12,090 bases of DNA from SBBV01 sp036555425 (GTDB lineage Bacteria; Pseudomonadota; Alphaproteobacteria; Bin65), in contig DATBLL010000218.1 in NCBI GenBank assembly GCA_036555425.1, forward strand, positions 1 through 12,090, read 5' to 3'. A program made the position numbers and the translations under genes. Of this stretch, positions 1 through 6,462 are shown piece after piece. The notes below the pieces were generated by a model. The model searched no databases. It was not told the DNA's origin and saw only the letters and a list, made by a program, of their open reading frames with translations. Numbering within the stretch: position 1 is the first letter of the stretch; each line of letters starts with the position of its first letter.

Positions 1-27
1 GCATCCGATGCCGCGAGCGCCCGTTGT

Positions 28-120
28 TTACCTCTTGTCATGGCGGCTCACCACGAAGACAAGCAGATAGAACAGCGCAACGGCACAGATGCTGAGCGCG
101 AGAATGAGTGACTCGTCCAT
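28..120 (-). CDS. Small single-TM membrane peptide, possible kdp-operon leader (KdpF-like)
   Basis: An open frame of 30 codons encodes a peptide that is almost entirely one hydrophobic helix (residues about 4-24, L-I-L-A-L-S-I-C-A-V-A-L-F-Y-L-L-V-F-V-V) ending in a basic tail R-H-D-K-R. Small membrane peptides of this size beginning M-D-x-x-x-L-x-L and ending in charged residues are known just upstream of or as KdpF, the stabilising subunit of the KdpABC potassium-pumping ATPase; that link is inferred from shape only. It reads towards the left edge, so kdpF/kdpA would have to lie outside the window. The ribosome site is weak (GGGA about 11 bases upstream of the ATG). It could also be an unrelated small membrane protein. 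Longer overlapping frames here look like shadows, since they are Arg/Ser-rich with no domain. Confidence 0.45.
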   Translation of the reverse strand: MDESLILALSICAVALFYLLVFVVSRHDKR

Positions 121-235
121 ATCCGCTGTCCCGATCTGCGGTCACGGATGGAAGATTGGTGATCCCAGCGCAAGGATTCGATACGGATCTTTGGCCGGCA
201 AAATAAGGGAATCGTAAGGGCGCGAAGCAAACACC

Positions 236-261
236 GGGCGCGCGGTCGACACGGCGCGCCC
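236..261. repeat. Inverted repeat, 8-bp arms, in divergent intergenic region
   Basis: GGGCGCGC at 236-243 and GCGCGCCC at 254-261 are exact reverse complements with a 10-base spacer that contains a GTCGAC palindrome on its edge. It lies in the 255-base gap between the leftward small membrane peptide and the rightward DUF2188-like gene. It is followed on the plus strand by TTATT, but there is no gene upstream on that strand for it to terminate, so an operator or a chance GC-rich palindrome are the alternatives. Confidence 0.3.
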
Positions 262-276
262 TTATTCCGTCTTTAT

Positions 277-293
277 GAATTCGCCGCGAATTC
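277..293. promoter_or_regulatory. 17-bp palindrome, candidate operator
   Basis: GAATTCGC (277-284), one central C, then GCGAATTC (286-293): perfect 8-bp arms around a single base, the geometry of a dimeric regulator site. It lies in the divergent region 121-375 with AT-rich flanks (TCTTTAT to the left), 83 bases before the ATG at 376. No matching regulator gene is in the window, so the binding protein is unknown. The rest of 121-375 holds no gene I can support. Confidence 0.3.
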
Positions 294-375
294 CGGCTCG
301 AACCTTTATGGCCAGCGCAACATTTGTCGGCATGGGAGCGGCGCCTCGCGGCGTCGCCCTTGTCGAGGTGCCGCC

Positions 376-708
376 ATGACCGCCACATCCCTCATTTCTC
401 GACTCGCCGATCTGCTCGTGCCCGCCCCCGCGGTGAAGCGTGCCGAGCGCGGGCCGGCGATCAGCCCGGCAGCAGCGCCCGCGGCTGCGCCGAAATCTGT
501 CGCAGCCAAGGCCGTAATCGAGGTCCGCCGCGGAATCGCGAGTCGTTGGATCGTCCGCAGGCGAGGCACCTTGATCGAAGCAACCTTCGACGCCCGCAGG
601 GACGCGATAGAATTTGCCCGTCTCATCGGGATGGCGGCGGGGTCGTATCGCATTCTATTCGAAACCCGTGGCGGCGAAGTCGTCGAGGAGCGGTTTATTC
701 CTCGCTGA
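376..708 (+). CDS. DUF2188-like small protein
   Basis: A 110-residue protein of unknown role. Residues about 1-20 are a short amphipathic N-terminus, residues 20-45 are a low-complexity Ala/Pro linker, and residues about 50-108 form the only folded-looking part. That part reads W-I-V-R-R-R-G, then T-F-D-A-R-R-D-A-I-E-F-A-R, then a beta strand Y-R-I-L-F and G-G-E-V-V-E-E-R-F. This order (W-x-V-x-R-x-G, x-F-x-T/A-x-x-x-A-I, closing G-x-[IV]-x-E-[ER]-x-[FY]) is what I know of DUF2188, a small beta-alpha-beta domain of unknown function. There is no signal peptide or TM. The start at 376 is chosen because GAGGTG lies 8 bases upstream. A longer frame overlapping it (324-797) is Arg-rich and without domain, and is taken to be a shadow. 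The gene is convergent with the Cache gene, with 91 bases between stops. Confidence 0.7.
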   Translation: MTATSLISRLADLLVPAPAVKRAERGPAISPAAAPAAAPKSVAAKAVIEVRRGIASRWIVRRRGTLIEATFDARRDAIEFARLIGMAAGSYRILFETRGGEVVEERFIPR

Positions 709-799
709 TGCTCGCCGTTGACGAGTCGCTGAGGATCGGTGCCCGCAAGCAAACCATCCCATCCCCCGGATTGCGCCTCAGGGGGCGCGCCGCCTGAAC

Positions 800-1303
800 T
801 CATACGCCCGGCTTCTTGTAGGCGCCGACGCCGACGATGAAATCGCCGACGCGGACGAGGTAGCTCGCCTTGGGTTCCATCCGGCGCGTGCAGGGATTGT
901 ACCAGGAATACTCGACCCAGCCCTTGCCGGCCTCGAGCGCGACGCGCCGCATGCGCGCGTAGATTCCGTCGCCGGCGCCGTCATCGATGCCGACGCGCGC
1001 GCCAACTGTCTCGGGCCAGCCGCCGCTCGCGCGCAGTCTTCCCTCGAGATCGAACACGAATACGTAGAGATCGCCGGCGACGAAACCGCCGGCGCGGTCC
1101 ATGAAGCTCGGCAGCGCGATGTCCGGCCCCGACGCCGCGAGGAACGAGGCGGCGCGCTCGGCCAGTGCCTTCGCCGCGTCGAGTGTCGCGGTCGGGCAGG
1201 GGTCCGCGCCGGCACGCTCGGGTGCGCCAACGAATAGGAGAGCAACGAGCGCGAAAGCCATGCGCCTCACTGCCCTTCGCCCGGTGCGCAATAGCCGCGT
1301 CAT
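800..1303 (-). CDS. Secreted single-Cache-domain protein
   Basis: A 167-residue protein with a Sec signal peptide (basic n-region with R-R-A-V-R-R, hydrophobic M-A-F-A-L-V-A-L-L-F-V, cleavage near A-G-A/D-P) and one extracytoplasmic Cache (sCache_2-like) fold. Seen motifs are D-L-Y-V-F-V-F-D-L-E-G-R-L-R-A near residues 78-92, the D-D-G-A-G-D-G-I-Y segment, G-W-V-E-Y-S-W-Y-N-P in mid-domain and the closing V-G-D-F-I-V-G-V-G-A-Y. Cache domains bind small organic ligands in the periplasm, usually as sensor parts; here the domain stands alone with no signalling output, as in many alphaproteobacterial one-domain Cache proteins. Two cysteines (after the signal and in N-P-C) could pair. The start at 1303 gives a proper n-region; an alternative ATG at 1261 would remove it. 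It follows the pseudo-protease gene by 13 bases on the same strand, so the two are probably co-transcribed. Ligand unknown. Confidence 0.8.
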   Translation of the reverse strand: MTRLLRTGRRAVRRMAFALVALLFVGAPERAGADPCPTATLDAAKALAERAASFLAASGPDIALPSFMDRAGGFVAGDLYVFVFDLEGRLRASGGWPETVGARVGIDDGAGDGIYARMRRVALEAGKGWVEYSWYNPCTRRMEPKASYLVRVGDFIVGVGAYKKPGV

Positions 1304-1316
1304 CGGCCGCGCCCGC

Positions 1317-2294
1317 TCAATGCAGCCGCGGCGATTTCAGGAAACTCGTGCGATCGGCGGTCTTGAGCGTACAGCGGCGCGCTTTGCCGTCGCGCAGGAA
1401 CGTCATCGGGATGTCGGCCCCCGCCTTGCCGAACGCCCAAACCGTGCGCCAGAGATCGGCAAGGTTGCCGACCGGCGCTCCGGCCACGTCGATGACGATG
1501 TCGCCCGGGCGCACGCCGGCTTTTTCGGCAGGGCCCTTCGGGGCGAGACCGACGACGAGCAGGCGCTCTTCGGCCTCGGTGGCATAGAACCCGAGCCACG
1601 GCCGCGGCGGCCGGCCGCTGGTGCCGGTCTTGGTGAGCGATTCGAGAATCGGCGGCAAGAGGTCGATGGGCACGATCATGTTGCCCTCGGCCTTGGTGTC
1701 GCCGCCGCGGGCCTGCTGCACATAGAGCGAGCCGATACCGTAGAGCTTGCCGTCGGGGCCGAGCAGCCCGGTGCCGCCCCAATGCGGATGGGCCGGCGTC
1801 GTGAAGATCGCCTCGTCCAGCACGTATTCCCAATAGCCGGCGAATTCGCGCTTGCCGACGACCTTGGCCGCGAGCGCGCGGCGGCGCCCGCCGGCGCCGG
1901 CGACGATGACCGACGACCCCACTGCGAGGTCGCGCGTGCGGCCGAACGGGAGCGGCGCCGCATCGAGCGGCCTCAGCGCCTGTACGAGGCCGAAGCCGGT
2001 CTCGAAATCGTAGGCGACAAGATGGGCGGGCACGACCTTGCCGGAATTCTGACCGAGCCAGATGTGCTCGGCCTCGGTCACGAGATAGCCGATGGTGAGG
2101 ACGAGGCCGTTGCGGTCGATGAGCACGCCGTTGCCGGCGCGCTCGGTGCCGAGGATCGATGCGGTGAAGGCGTCGGACGGCACCTCGGCCGAAAGGCTGA
2201 CGACGGCATCGAGCGCATTGCCGACGTCGAAGCTCCAGCCCTCGGTCTTGGGGCGAAGCGGCTCCGGGAATTCCCAATCGCCGAGATCGCTCAT
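1317..2294 (-). CDS. Trypsin-like/PDZ (HtrA-fold) protein with lost catalytic triad
   Basis: 325 residues: a trypsin-like beta-barrel (about 25-205) followed by one PDZ domain (about 230-318, P-W-L-G-F to the F-L-R-D-G strand, with the usual G-V-R-P-G-D-I-V). It matches S1C/HtrA organisation, but all three catalytic positions differ when aligned by eye. The His of the T-x-x-H-V-V motif is Tyr70 in T-I-G-Y-L-V; the Asp of D-x-x-T-D-L-A-V is Gly100 in D-F-E-T-G-F-G-L-V; the G-N-S-G-G-P serine site reads P-H-W-G-G-T with Trp172. There is no signal peptide or TM, so it should be cytoplasmic, unlike DegP. The likely role is a non-proteolytic peptide-binding scaffold; automatic annotation would call it a serine protease. 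The start is supported by AGGAG 6 bases upstream. It is first in a pair with the secreted Cache gene and divergent from the MFS gene across 135 bases. Confidence 0.8.
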   Translation of the reverse strand: MSDLGDWEFPEPLRPKTEGWSFDVGNALDAVVSLSAEVPSDAFTASILGTERAGNGVLIDRNGLVLTIGYLVTEAEHIWLGQNSGKVVPAHLVAYDFETGFGLVQALRPLDAAPLPFGRTRDLAVGSSVIVAGAGGRRRALAAKVVGKREFAGYWEYVLDEAIFTTPAHPHWGGTGLLGPDGKLYGIGSLYVQQARGGDTKAEGNMIVPIDLLPPILESLTKTGTSGRPPRPWLGFYATEAEERLLVVGLAPKGPAEKAGVRPGDIVIDVAGAPVGNLADLWRTVWAFGKAGADIPMTFLRDGKARRCTLKTADRTSFLKSPRLH

Positions 2295-2429
2295 GATCGC
2301 TCCTGCGCCGCGTCTGCCGGTGCCCTCCGAGTCAACGCGATTCCGTTCGGCAACGCAAGCGACAGCGGCGGGCGGTCGGTGTTAATCTCGCTCCGAAACG
2401 CGGCCGTTCAAGTCCTTCGTGGCGCGACA

Positions 2430-3632
2430 ATGAAACCTCAAGGCAGGCCGCGCATTCCGCGCACCGTGTGGGCGCTTGGCGCGGTATCGATGCTCATGGA
2501 CATTTCCTCGGAGATGATCCATGCCCTCTTGCCGGTGTTCATGGTCTCGGTGCTGGGCGCGGGCGCGCTCGCGGTCGGGCTCGTGGAGGGCGTCGGCGAG
2601 GCCACTGCATCGATCGTGAAGCTGTTTTCCGGCGCGCTCAGCGACCGGCTCGGCAAGCGCAAGATGCTCGTGGCGCTCGGTTATGGGTTGGGCGCCGTCT
2701 CGAAGCCGCTGTTCGCCTTGGCGCCCACGGTCGGCTGGGTGCTGGCGGCGCGCTTCAGCGACCGCGTCGGCAAGGGCATCCGCGGCGCGCCGCGCGATGC
2801 GCTGATCGCCGACGCCACGCCTGCGGACCAACGCGGCGCCGCGTTCGGCCTGCGCCAGGCGCTCGACACGGTCGGGGCCTTGGCCGGGCCGCTGATCGCG
2901 ATCGGCCTCCTGGCGCTGTTCGCGGGCGACATGCGCGCAGTCTTCTGGTGCGCGATCATCCCCGGCATCGCCGCCGTCGCGGTCCTGATCCTCTTCGTGC
3001 GCGAGCCGCCGCGTGCCGCGCCCGTCGCCGCGGCGCCGCGCGCGTCGCGGCCGCGCCTGCGCCTGCGCGATCTGGCCGCGCTCGGCCGCCCGTTCTGGGC
3101 GGTGACGTTGCTGGGCGTCGTGTTCACGCTGGCCCGCTTCAGCGAGGCGTTCCTAGTGCTGCGCGCGCAAGGCGTGGGCCTGGATTTGGCCTGGGTGCCG
3201 CTCGTCCTCGTTGTCATGAACGCCGTCTACGCGGTCACCGCGTATCCCGCCGGCGCCTATTCCGACCGCGTCGACCGCCGCGTCGTGCTGGCGGTGGGCC
3301 TCGCCGTCTTGATCGCGGCCGATCTCGTCCTCGCGCTGGCTTCCGGCGTCTTCGCGGCCTTTGCCGGCATCGCGCTCTGGGGCCTGCATATGGGGCTGAC
3401 GCAGGGTCTCTTCTCAGCCCTGGTCGCGGATACGGCGCCGACCGAGCGGCGCGCCACGGCTTTCGGCTGGTTCAATCTCGTCTCCGGCGTAGTGCTCTTG
3501 CTGGCAAGCCTCGTCGCCGGCGCGCTCTGGCAGTGGGCCGGACCGGCGGCGACGTTCTACGCCGGCGCGGTTTTCGCGGCACTCGCCTTGGTGGGCCTGG
3601 CTGCTTGGCTGGTTCGCCGCGCCCCGTCCTAG
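2430..3632 (+). CDS. MFS transporter (12 TM)
   Basis: A 400-residue inner-membrane protein with the length and hydrophobic periodicity of a 12-helix major facilitator. The loop 2-3 motif A is clear (G-A-L-S-D-R-L-G-K-R-K), and its second-half copy appears as G-A-Y-S-D-R-V-D-R-R. After helix 4 comes D-R-V-G-K-G-I-R-G-A-P-R-D-A-L-I-A-D, a signature I associate with a proteobacterial MFS subfamily of uncharacterised, drug-efflux-like members. The central cytoplasmic loop (about residues 190-215) is Ala/Pro/Arg-rich. The substrate cannot be told from sequence. The ATG at 2430 is chosen because it begins just before the basic N-terminus and helix 1; its ribosome site is poor. Upstream in-frame extension to 1101 runs through the antisense of the pseudo-protease and is an artefact. 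It is probably transcribed alone, since the next gene is 147 bases away with its own strong ribosome site. Confidence 0.88.
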   Translation: MKPQGRPRIPRTVWALGAVSMLMDISSEMIHALLPVFMVSVLGAGALAVGLVEGVGEATASIVKLFSGALSDRLGKRKMLVALGYGLGAVSKPLFALAPTVGWVLAARFSDRVGKGIRGAPRDALIADATPADQRGAAFGLRQALDTVGALAGPLIAIGLLALFAGDMRAVFWCAIIPGIAAVAVLILFVREPPRAAPVAAAPRASRPRLRLRDLAALGRPFWAVTLLGVVFTLARFSEAFLVLRAQGVGLDLAWVPLVLVVMNAVYAVTAYPAGAYSDRVDRRVVLAVGLAVLIAADLVLALASGVFAAFAGIALWGLHMGLTQGLFSALVADTAPTERRATAFGWFNLVSGVVLLLASLVAGALWQWAGPAATFYAGAVFAALALVGLAAWLVRRAPS

Positions 3633-3645
3633 AAGATATTCTTTG

Positions 3646-3665
3646 CGATCACGCGGAGGTGATCG
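3646..3665 (+). other. Hairpin after the MFS gene, no U-tract
   Basis: CGATCAC (3646-3652) and GTGATCG (3659-3665) pair over a 6-base loop, 13 bases after the MFS stop codon. An alternative overlapping pairing (CGCGGA 3652-3657 with TCCGCG 3671-3676) is possible. No run of T follows, so it is at best a weak or Rho-assisted 3' end. The rest of the 147-base gap up to 3779 shows no small gene I can support. Confidence 0.3.
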
Positions 3666-3779
3666 ATCATTCCGCGAACACGTGCCCGATAAGCTGCCGG
3701 CGCCCCCGAATCCCGCCCCATTTTGCGTTAGCATACTTGCTTGGGTCCGGCGCGATTGGGATTGCAGTGGGAGGAATTC

Positions 3780-4229
3780 ATGACGCGATTGAATGTGAAC
3801 GGCCGCGTAGTCGAGGTCGATGTCGAACCCGAAACGCCGCTGCTCTGGGCCCTGCGGGACACGCTCGGCCTGACCGGCACGAAATACGGCTGCGGCGTCG
3901 CCCTCTGTGGCGCCTGCACCGTCCATGTCGACGGTGCTGCGACCCGCTCGTGCACGCTCACGGTCCAGGATACCGAAGGAAAAAAGATCACGACCATCGA
4001 AGGGCTCGCGCCCGACGGCAAGCTCACGAAAGTGCAAGAGGCGTGGATCGCCGAGCAGGTGCCGCAATGCGGCTACTGCCAGGTCGGCATGATGATGGCC
4101 GTCTCGGCCCTGCTGCGCGAGAAGCCGAGGCCCACCGACGCCGACATCGACGCCGCGATCACCAACATCTGCCGCTGTGGAACCTATGCGCGCGTGCGCA
4201 AGGCCATCCACCGCGCGGCCCAGGCCTGA
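3780..4229 (+). CDS. [2Fe-2S] small subunit, isoquinoline 1-oxidoreductase/aldehyde dehydrogenase type (IorA-like)
   Basis: 149 residues, the usual length for the iron-sulfur subunit of xanthine-oxidase-family dehydrogenases of the IorAB type. The N-terminal plant-ferredoxin-like domain holds the first cluster ligands Cys38, Cys43, Cys46 and Cys58 (G-C-G-V-A-L-C-G-A-C). The C-terminal all-helical domain holds the second set, Cys97 and Cys100 (Q-C-G-Y-C-Q) and Cys131 and Cys133 (N-I-C-R-C-G-T-Y). All eight ligands are present, so two [2Fe-2S] clusters are expected; they pass electrons from the Mo site to an acceptor. There is no export signal; such subunits are normally carried out folded with the Tat-tagged large subunit. 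The start at 3780 is set by GGAGG five bases upstream; an earlier in-frame ATG at 3741 lacks this. It ends 11 bases before the large subunit gene. Confidence 0.93.
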   Translation: MTRLNVNGRVVEVDVEPETPLLWALRDTLGLTGTKYGCGVALCGACTVHVDGAATRSCTLTVQDTEGKKITTIEGLAPDGKLTKVQEAWIAEQVPQCGYCQVGMMMAVSALLREKPRPTDADIDAAITNICRCGTYARVRKAIHRAAQA

Positions 4230-4240
4230 GGGAGGATGCG

Positions 4241-6412
4241 ATGAACGCGGTCAATCCGAAGCTATCGCGCCGCACCTTCGTCGTCAGCGCCGCCGCCGGC
4301 GGCTTGGCGCTCGGCTTCCATCTGCCGCTCGGTGGCAAGCGCGCCGCGCGCGCGGCCGCGCCGGGCACCGAGGTCAACGCCTGGATCGTGATCGCGCCCG
4401 ACGACACGGTGACGATCCGCGTCGCCCGCTCCGAGATGGGGCAGGGTACGCAGACGGGCCTCTGCATGCTCGTCGCCGAGGAGCTCGATTGCGACTGGAG
4501 CAAGGTCAGGCCCGAATTCGCCTCGACCAACGAGCACATCCGCAGAAAGCGCATCTGGGGCTCGATGTCCACCGGCGGCAGCCAGGGCATCCGCGGCTCG
4601 CAGGATTATGTGCGCAAGGCCGGCGCGGCCGCGCGCGAGATGCTCGTGGCAGCGGCGGCGGCGCGCTGGAAGGTTCCAGCCGCCGATTGCACGGTCGAGA
4701 AGGGCGTGATCGCGCACAAGGGGTCCGGACGCATGCTGCGCTACGGCGAGGTGGCGGCGGAGGCGGCGAAGCTCGATCCGCCGAAAGACGTCAAGCTCAG
4801 GGAGCCCAAGGACTGGAAGATCGCGGGCAAGCCCACGGCGCGCTTCGACATCCCCGACAAGGTGATGGGCAAGCCCGTCTACGCGATCGACGTGCGCCTG
4901 CCGGGCATGGTCTATGCCGCGATCAAGCAATGCCCTGTCTTCGGCGGCAAGGTGAAGAGCTTTGACGAGGCGGCGATCAAGGACAAGAAGGGCTTCATCA
5001 AGGCGCTGTCGCTCGACGACGCCGCTGGCGGCGCGGTCGTGGTCGTCGCCGACACCTATTGGCACGCGAAGCGGGCGCTCGAGGCGCTGCCCGTCGTCTG
5101 GGACGACGAGGCCAACAAGAAGGTCTCCGACGAAACGATCGCCGCGTTCCTGAAGGCCGGGCTCGAGGCCGCGGACGTCCCCGCCGCGCGCAGCGATGGC
5201 GACGTCAAGGCCGAGCTGGCCAAGGGTGGCAAGACGGCTTCGGCCGATTACGCGGTGCCGTTCCAGAACCACGCGACGATGGAGCCGATGAACGCCACTG
5301 CGGTGGTGACGGCGGATCGCATCGACGTGTGGGTCGCGACCCAGAACAGCGAGGCCAGCGCCGCGGCGGCGGCCCGCGCCTCGGGCATGCCGCTCGAAAA
5401 CATCGAGATCCACAAGATGATGCTCGGCGGCGGCTTCGGCCGGCGCGGCGGCTCGCAAGAGCCGACGGCGCAGGTCGTGCGCGTCGCCAAGGCAATCGGC
5501 CGGCCGGTGCAGCTCATCTGGTCGCGCGAAGAGGACATGCAGCACGGCCGCTACCGCCCGGTCACCATGGCGCGGATGCGGGCCACGCTCGGGGCCGATG
5601 GCCTGCCGACGGCGTGGTGGACGCGTGTCAGCGGCCAATCGATCATGTATTACTTCAATCCAAGCATGATCAGGAACGGCGTCGACTTCCACACGTTGGG
5701 CGGCCTGCACGACATGCCCTACACGGTGCCGAACGTCCTCGTTGACTTCGCGATGCGCAACACGCATGTGCCGAGCGGCTTCTGGCGCGGCGTCAAGAGC
5801 AACGAGAACGGCTTCTACCGCGAGAGCTTCGTCGATGAGCTGGCGCATGCGGCCGGGGCCGATCCCTATCAATACCGGAGGAAACTGCTGCAAGGCGCCA
5901 GGGCGAAGCGCGATCTCGCCGTGCTCGATGTCGTCGCCGAGAAGGCGGGCTGGGGCAAGCCGCTGCCGCCGGGCCAATTCCACGGGATCGCCGTGTTCGC
6001 GGCCTATGCCAGCTACAACGCCGCCGTGGTCGAGATTTCGATGCAGGGCGGCGAGGTCAAGGTCGAGCGCGTCGTCTTCGCGATCGATTCGGGCCACGTG
6101 GTCAATCCCGATTCGGTCGTGGCGCAGATCGAGGGGGGCATCGTCTGGGCGCTGACCGCGACGATGATGGGCGAGATCACGATCAAAGACGGCCGGGTCG
6201 AGCAGAGCAATTTCCACGACTATCCGATGCTCAAGATCGACCGCATGCCTAAGATCGAGACCGTGCTGATGCCGTCGGGCGGATTCTGGGGCGGCGTCGG
6301 CGAGCCGGGCGTTTCGCCCATCGCACCCGCGCTCTGCAACGCGATCTTCGCCGCGACCGGCAAGCGCATCCGCTCGCTGCCACTGCTGAAGCACGGCTTG
6401 ATCAAGGCGTGA
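4241..6412 (+). CDS. Tat-exported molybdopterin-binding large subunit, xanthine dehydrogenase family (IorB-like)
   Basis: 723 residues. A twin-arginine signal is at the N-terminus (S-R-R-T-F-V-V at 9-15, then a Gly/Ala-rich core), so the enzyme acts in the periplasm. An early Mo-binding segment has S-E-M-G-Q-G-T-Q-T-G; an a/b hammerhead domain spans roughly residues 196-290; then comes the main Mo-binding domain with G-G-G-F-G-R-R at 396-402 and R-Y-R-P-V-T-M. The C-terminal G-V-G-E-P-G-V-S-P places Glu688 at the position of the family's catalytic glutamate. The family hydroxylates or oxidises N-heterocycles or aldehydes with a molybdenum cytosine dinucleotide cofactor; the substrate here cannot be read. 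A GGAGG lies 5 bases before the ATG. No FAD subunit and no cytochrome c subunit are nearby, which is usual for IorAB minus its cytochrome. Instead, SoxYZ-like genes follow. Confidence 0.93.
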   Translation: MNAVNPKLSRRTFVVSAAAGGLALGFHLPLGGKRAARAAAPGTEVNAWIVIAPDDTVTIRVARSEMGQGTQTGLCMLVAEELDCDWSKVRPEFASTNEHIRRKRIWGSMSTGGSQGIRGSQDYVRKAGAAAREMLVAAAAARWKVPAADCTVEKGVIAHKGSGRMLRYGEVAAEAAKLDPPKDVKLREPKDWKIAGKPTARFDIPDKVMGKPVYAIDVRLPGMVYAAIKQCPVFGGKVKSFDEAAIKDKKGFIKALSLDDAAGGAVVVVADTYWHAKRALEALPVVWDDEANKKVSDETIAAFLKAGLEAADVPAARSDGDVKAELAKGGKTASADYAVPFQNHATMEPMNATAVVTADRIDVWVATQNSEASAAAAARASGMPLENIEIHKMMLGGGFGRRGGSQEPTAQVVRVAKAIGRPVQLIWSREEDMQHGRYRPVTMARMRATLGADGLPTAWWTRVSGQSIMYYFNPSMIRNGVDFHTLGGLHDMPYTVPNVLVDFAMRNTHVPSGFWRGVKSNENGFYRESFVDELAHAAGADPYQYRRKLLQGARAKRDLAVLDVVAEKAGWGKPLPPGQFHGIAVFAAYASYNAAVVEISMQGGEVKVERVVFAIDSGHVVNPDSVVAQIEGGIVWALTATMMGEITIKDGRVEQSNFHDYPMLKIDRMPKIETVLMPSGGFWGGVGEPGVSPIAPALCNAIFAATGKRIRSLPLLKHGLIKA

Positions 6413-6414
6413 GT

Positions 6415-6453
6415 CGGCTTGGCGGCGCGGCTTTCGGCCTCGCCGCCAAGCCG
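6415..6453 (+). other. Strong intergenic hairpin (13-bp perfect arms)
   Basis: Bases 6415-6427 (CGGCTTGGCGGCG) and 6441-6453 are exact reverse complements around a 13-base loop; inside the loop GGC (6429-6431) can pair with GCC (6437-6439). It starts 2 bases after the large-subunit stop and ends 9 bases before the likely ATG of the SoxY-like gene. No T run follows. It could act as an mRNA-stabilising or processing element that sets different expression of the dehydrogenase and the carrier, or as a partial terminator. Confidence 0.55.
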
Positions 6454-6462
6454 TCTGTGGCA

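Noticed and set aside
763..785. CCCCC/GGGGG inverted repeat between the convergent DUF2188-like and Cache genes, as a terminator
   Set aside because: Only five G-C pairs with a 13-base loop and no T run on either strand; expected by chance in such GC-rich DNA.
1101..2429. Long rightward open frame continuing into the MFS gene
   Set aside because: The part before 2430 is antisense to the pseudo-protease and Cache genes, is rich in Arg/Ala/Gly without any domain, and arises from GC-skewed codon positions. The MFS protein begins at 2430.
3721..3745. Sigma-70-like promoter (TTGCGT, CATACT) before the IorA-like gene
   Set aside because: The two hexamers are far too close to pair with each other, and no matching partner lies at 16-18 bases, so a promoter cannot be placed.
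2468..4240. Rightward open frame upstream of and in frame with the molybdopterin subunit
   Set aside because: It lies over the MFS and [2Fe-2S] genes in another frame and is Arg-rich. The Tat signal, ribosome site and family N-terminus fix the start at 4241.
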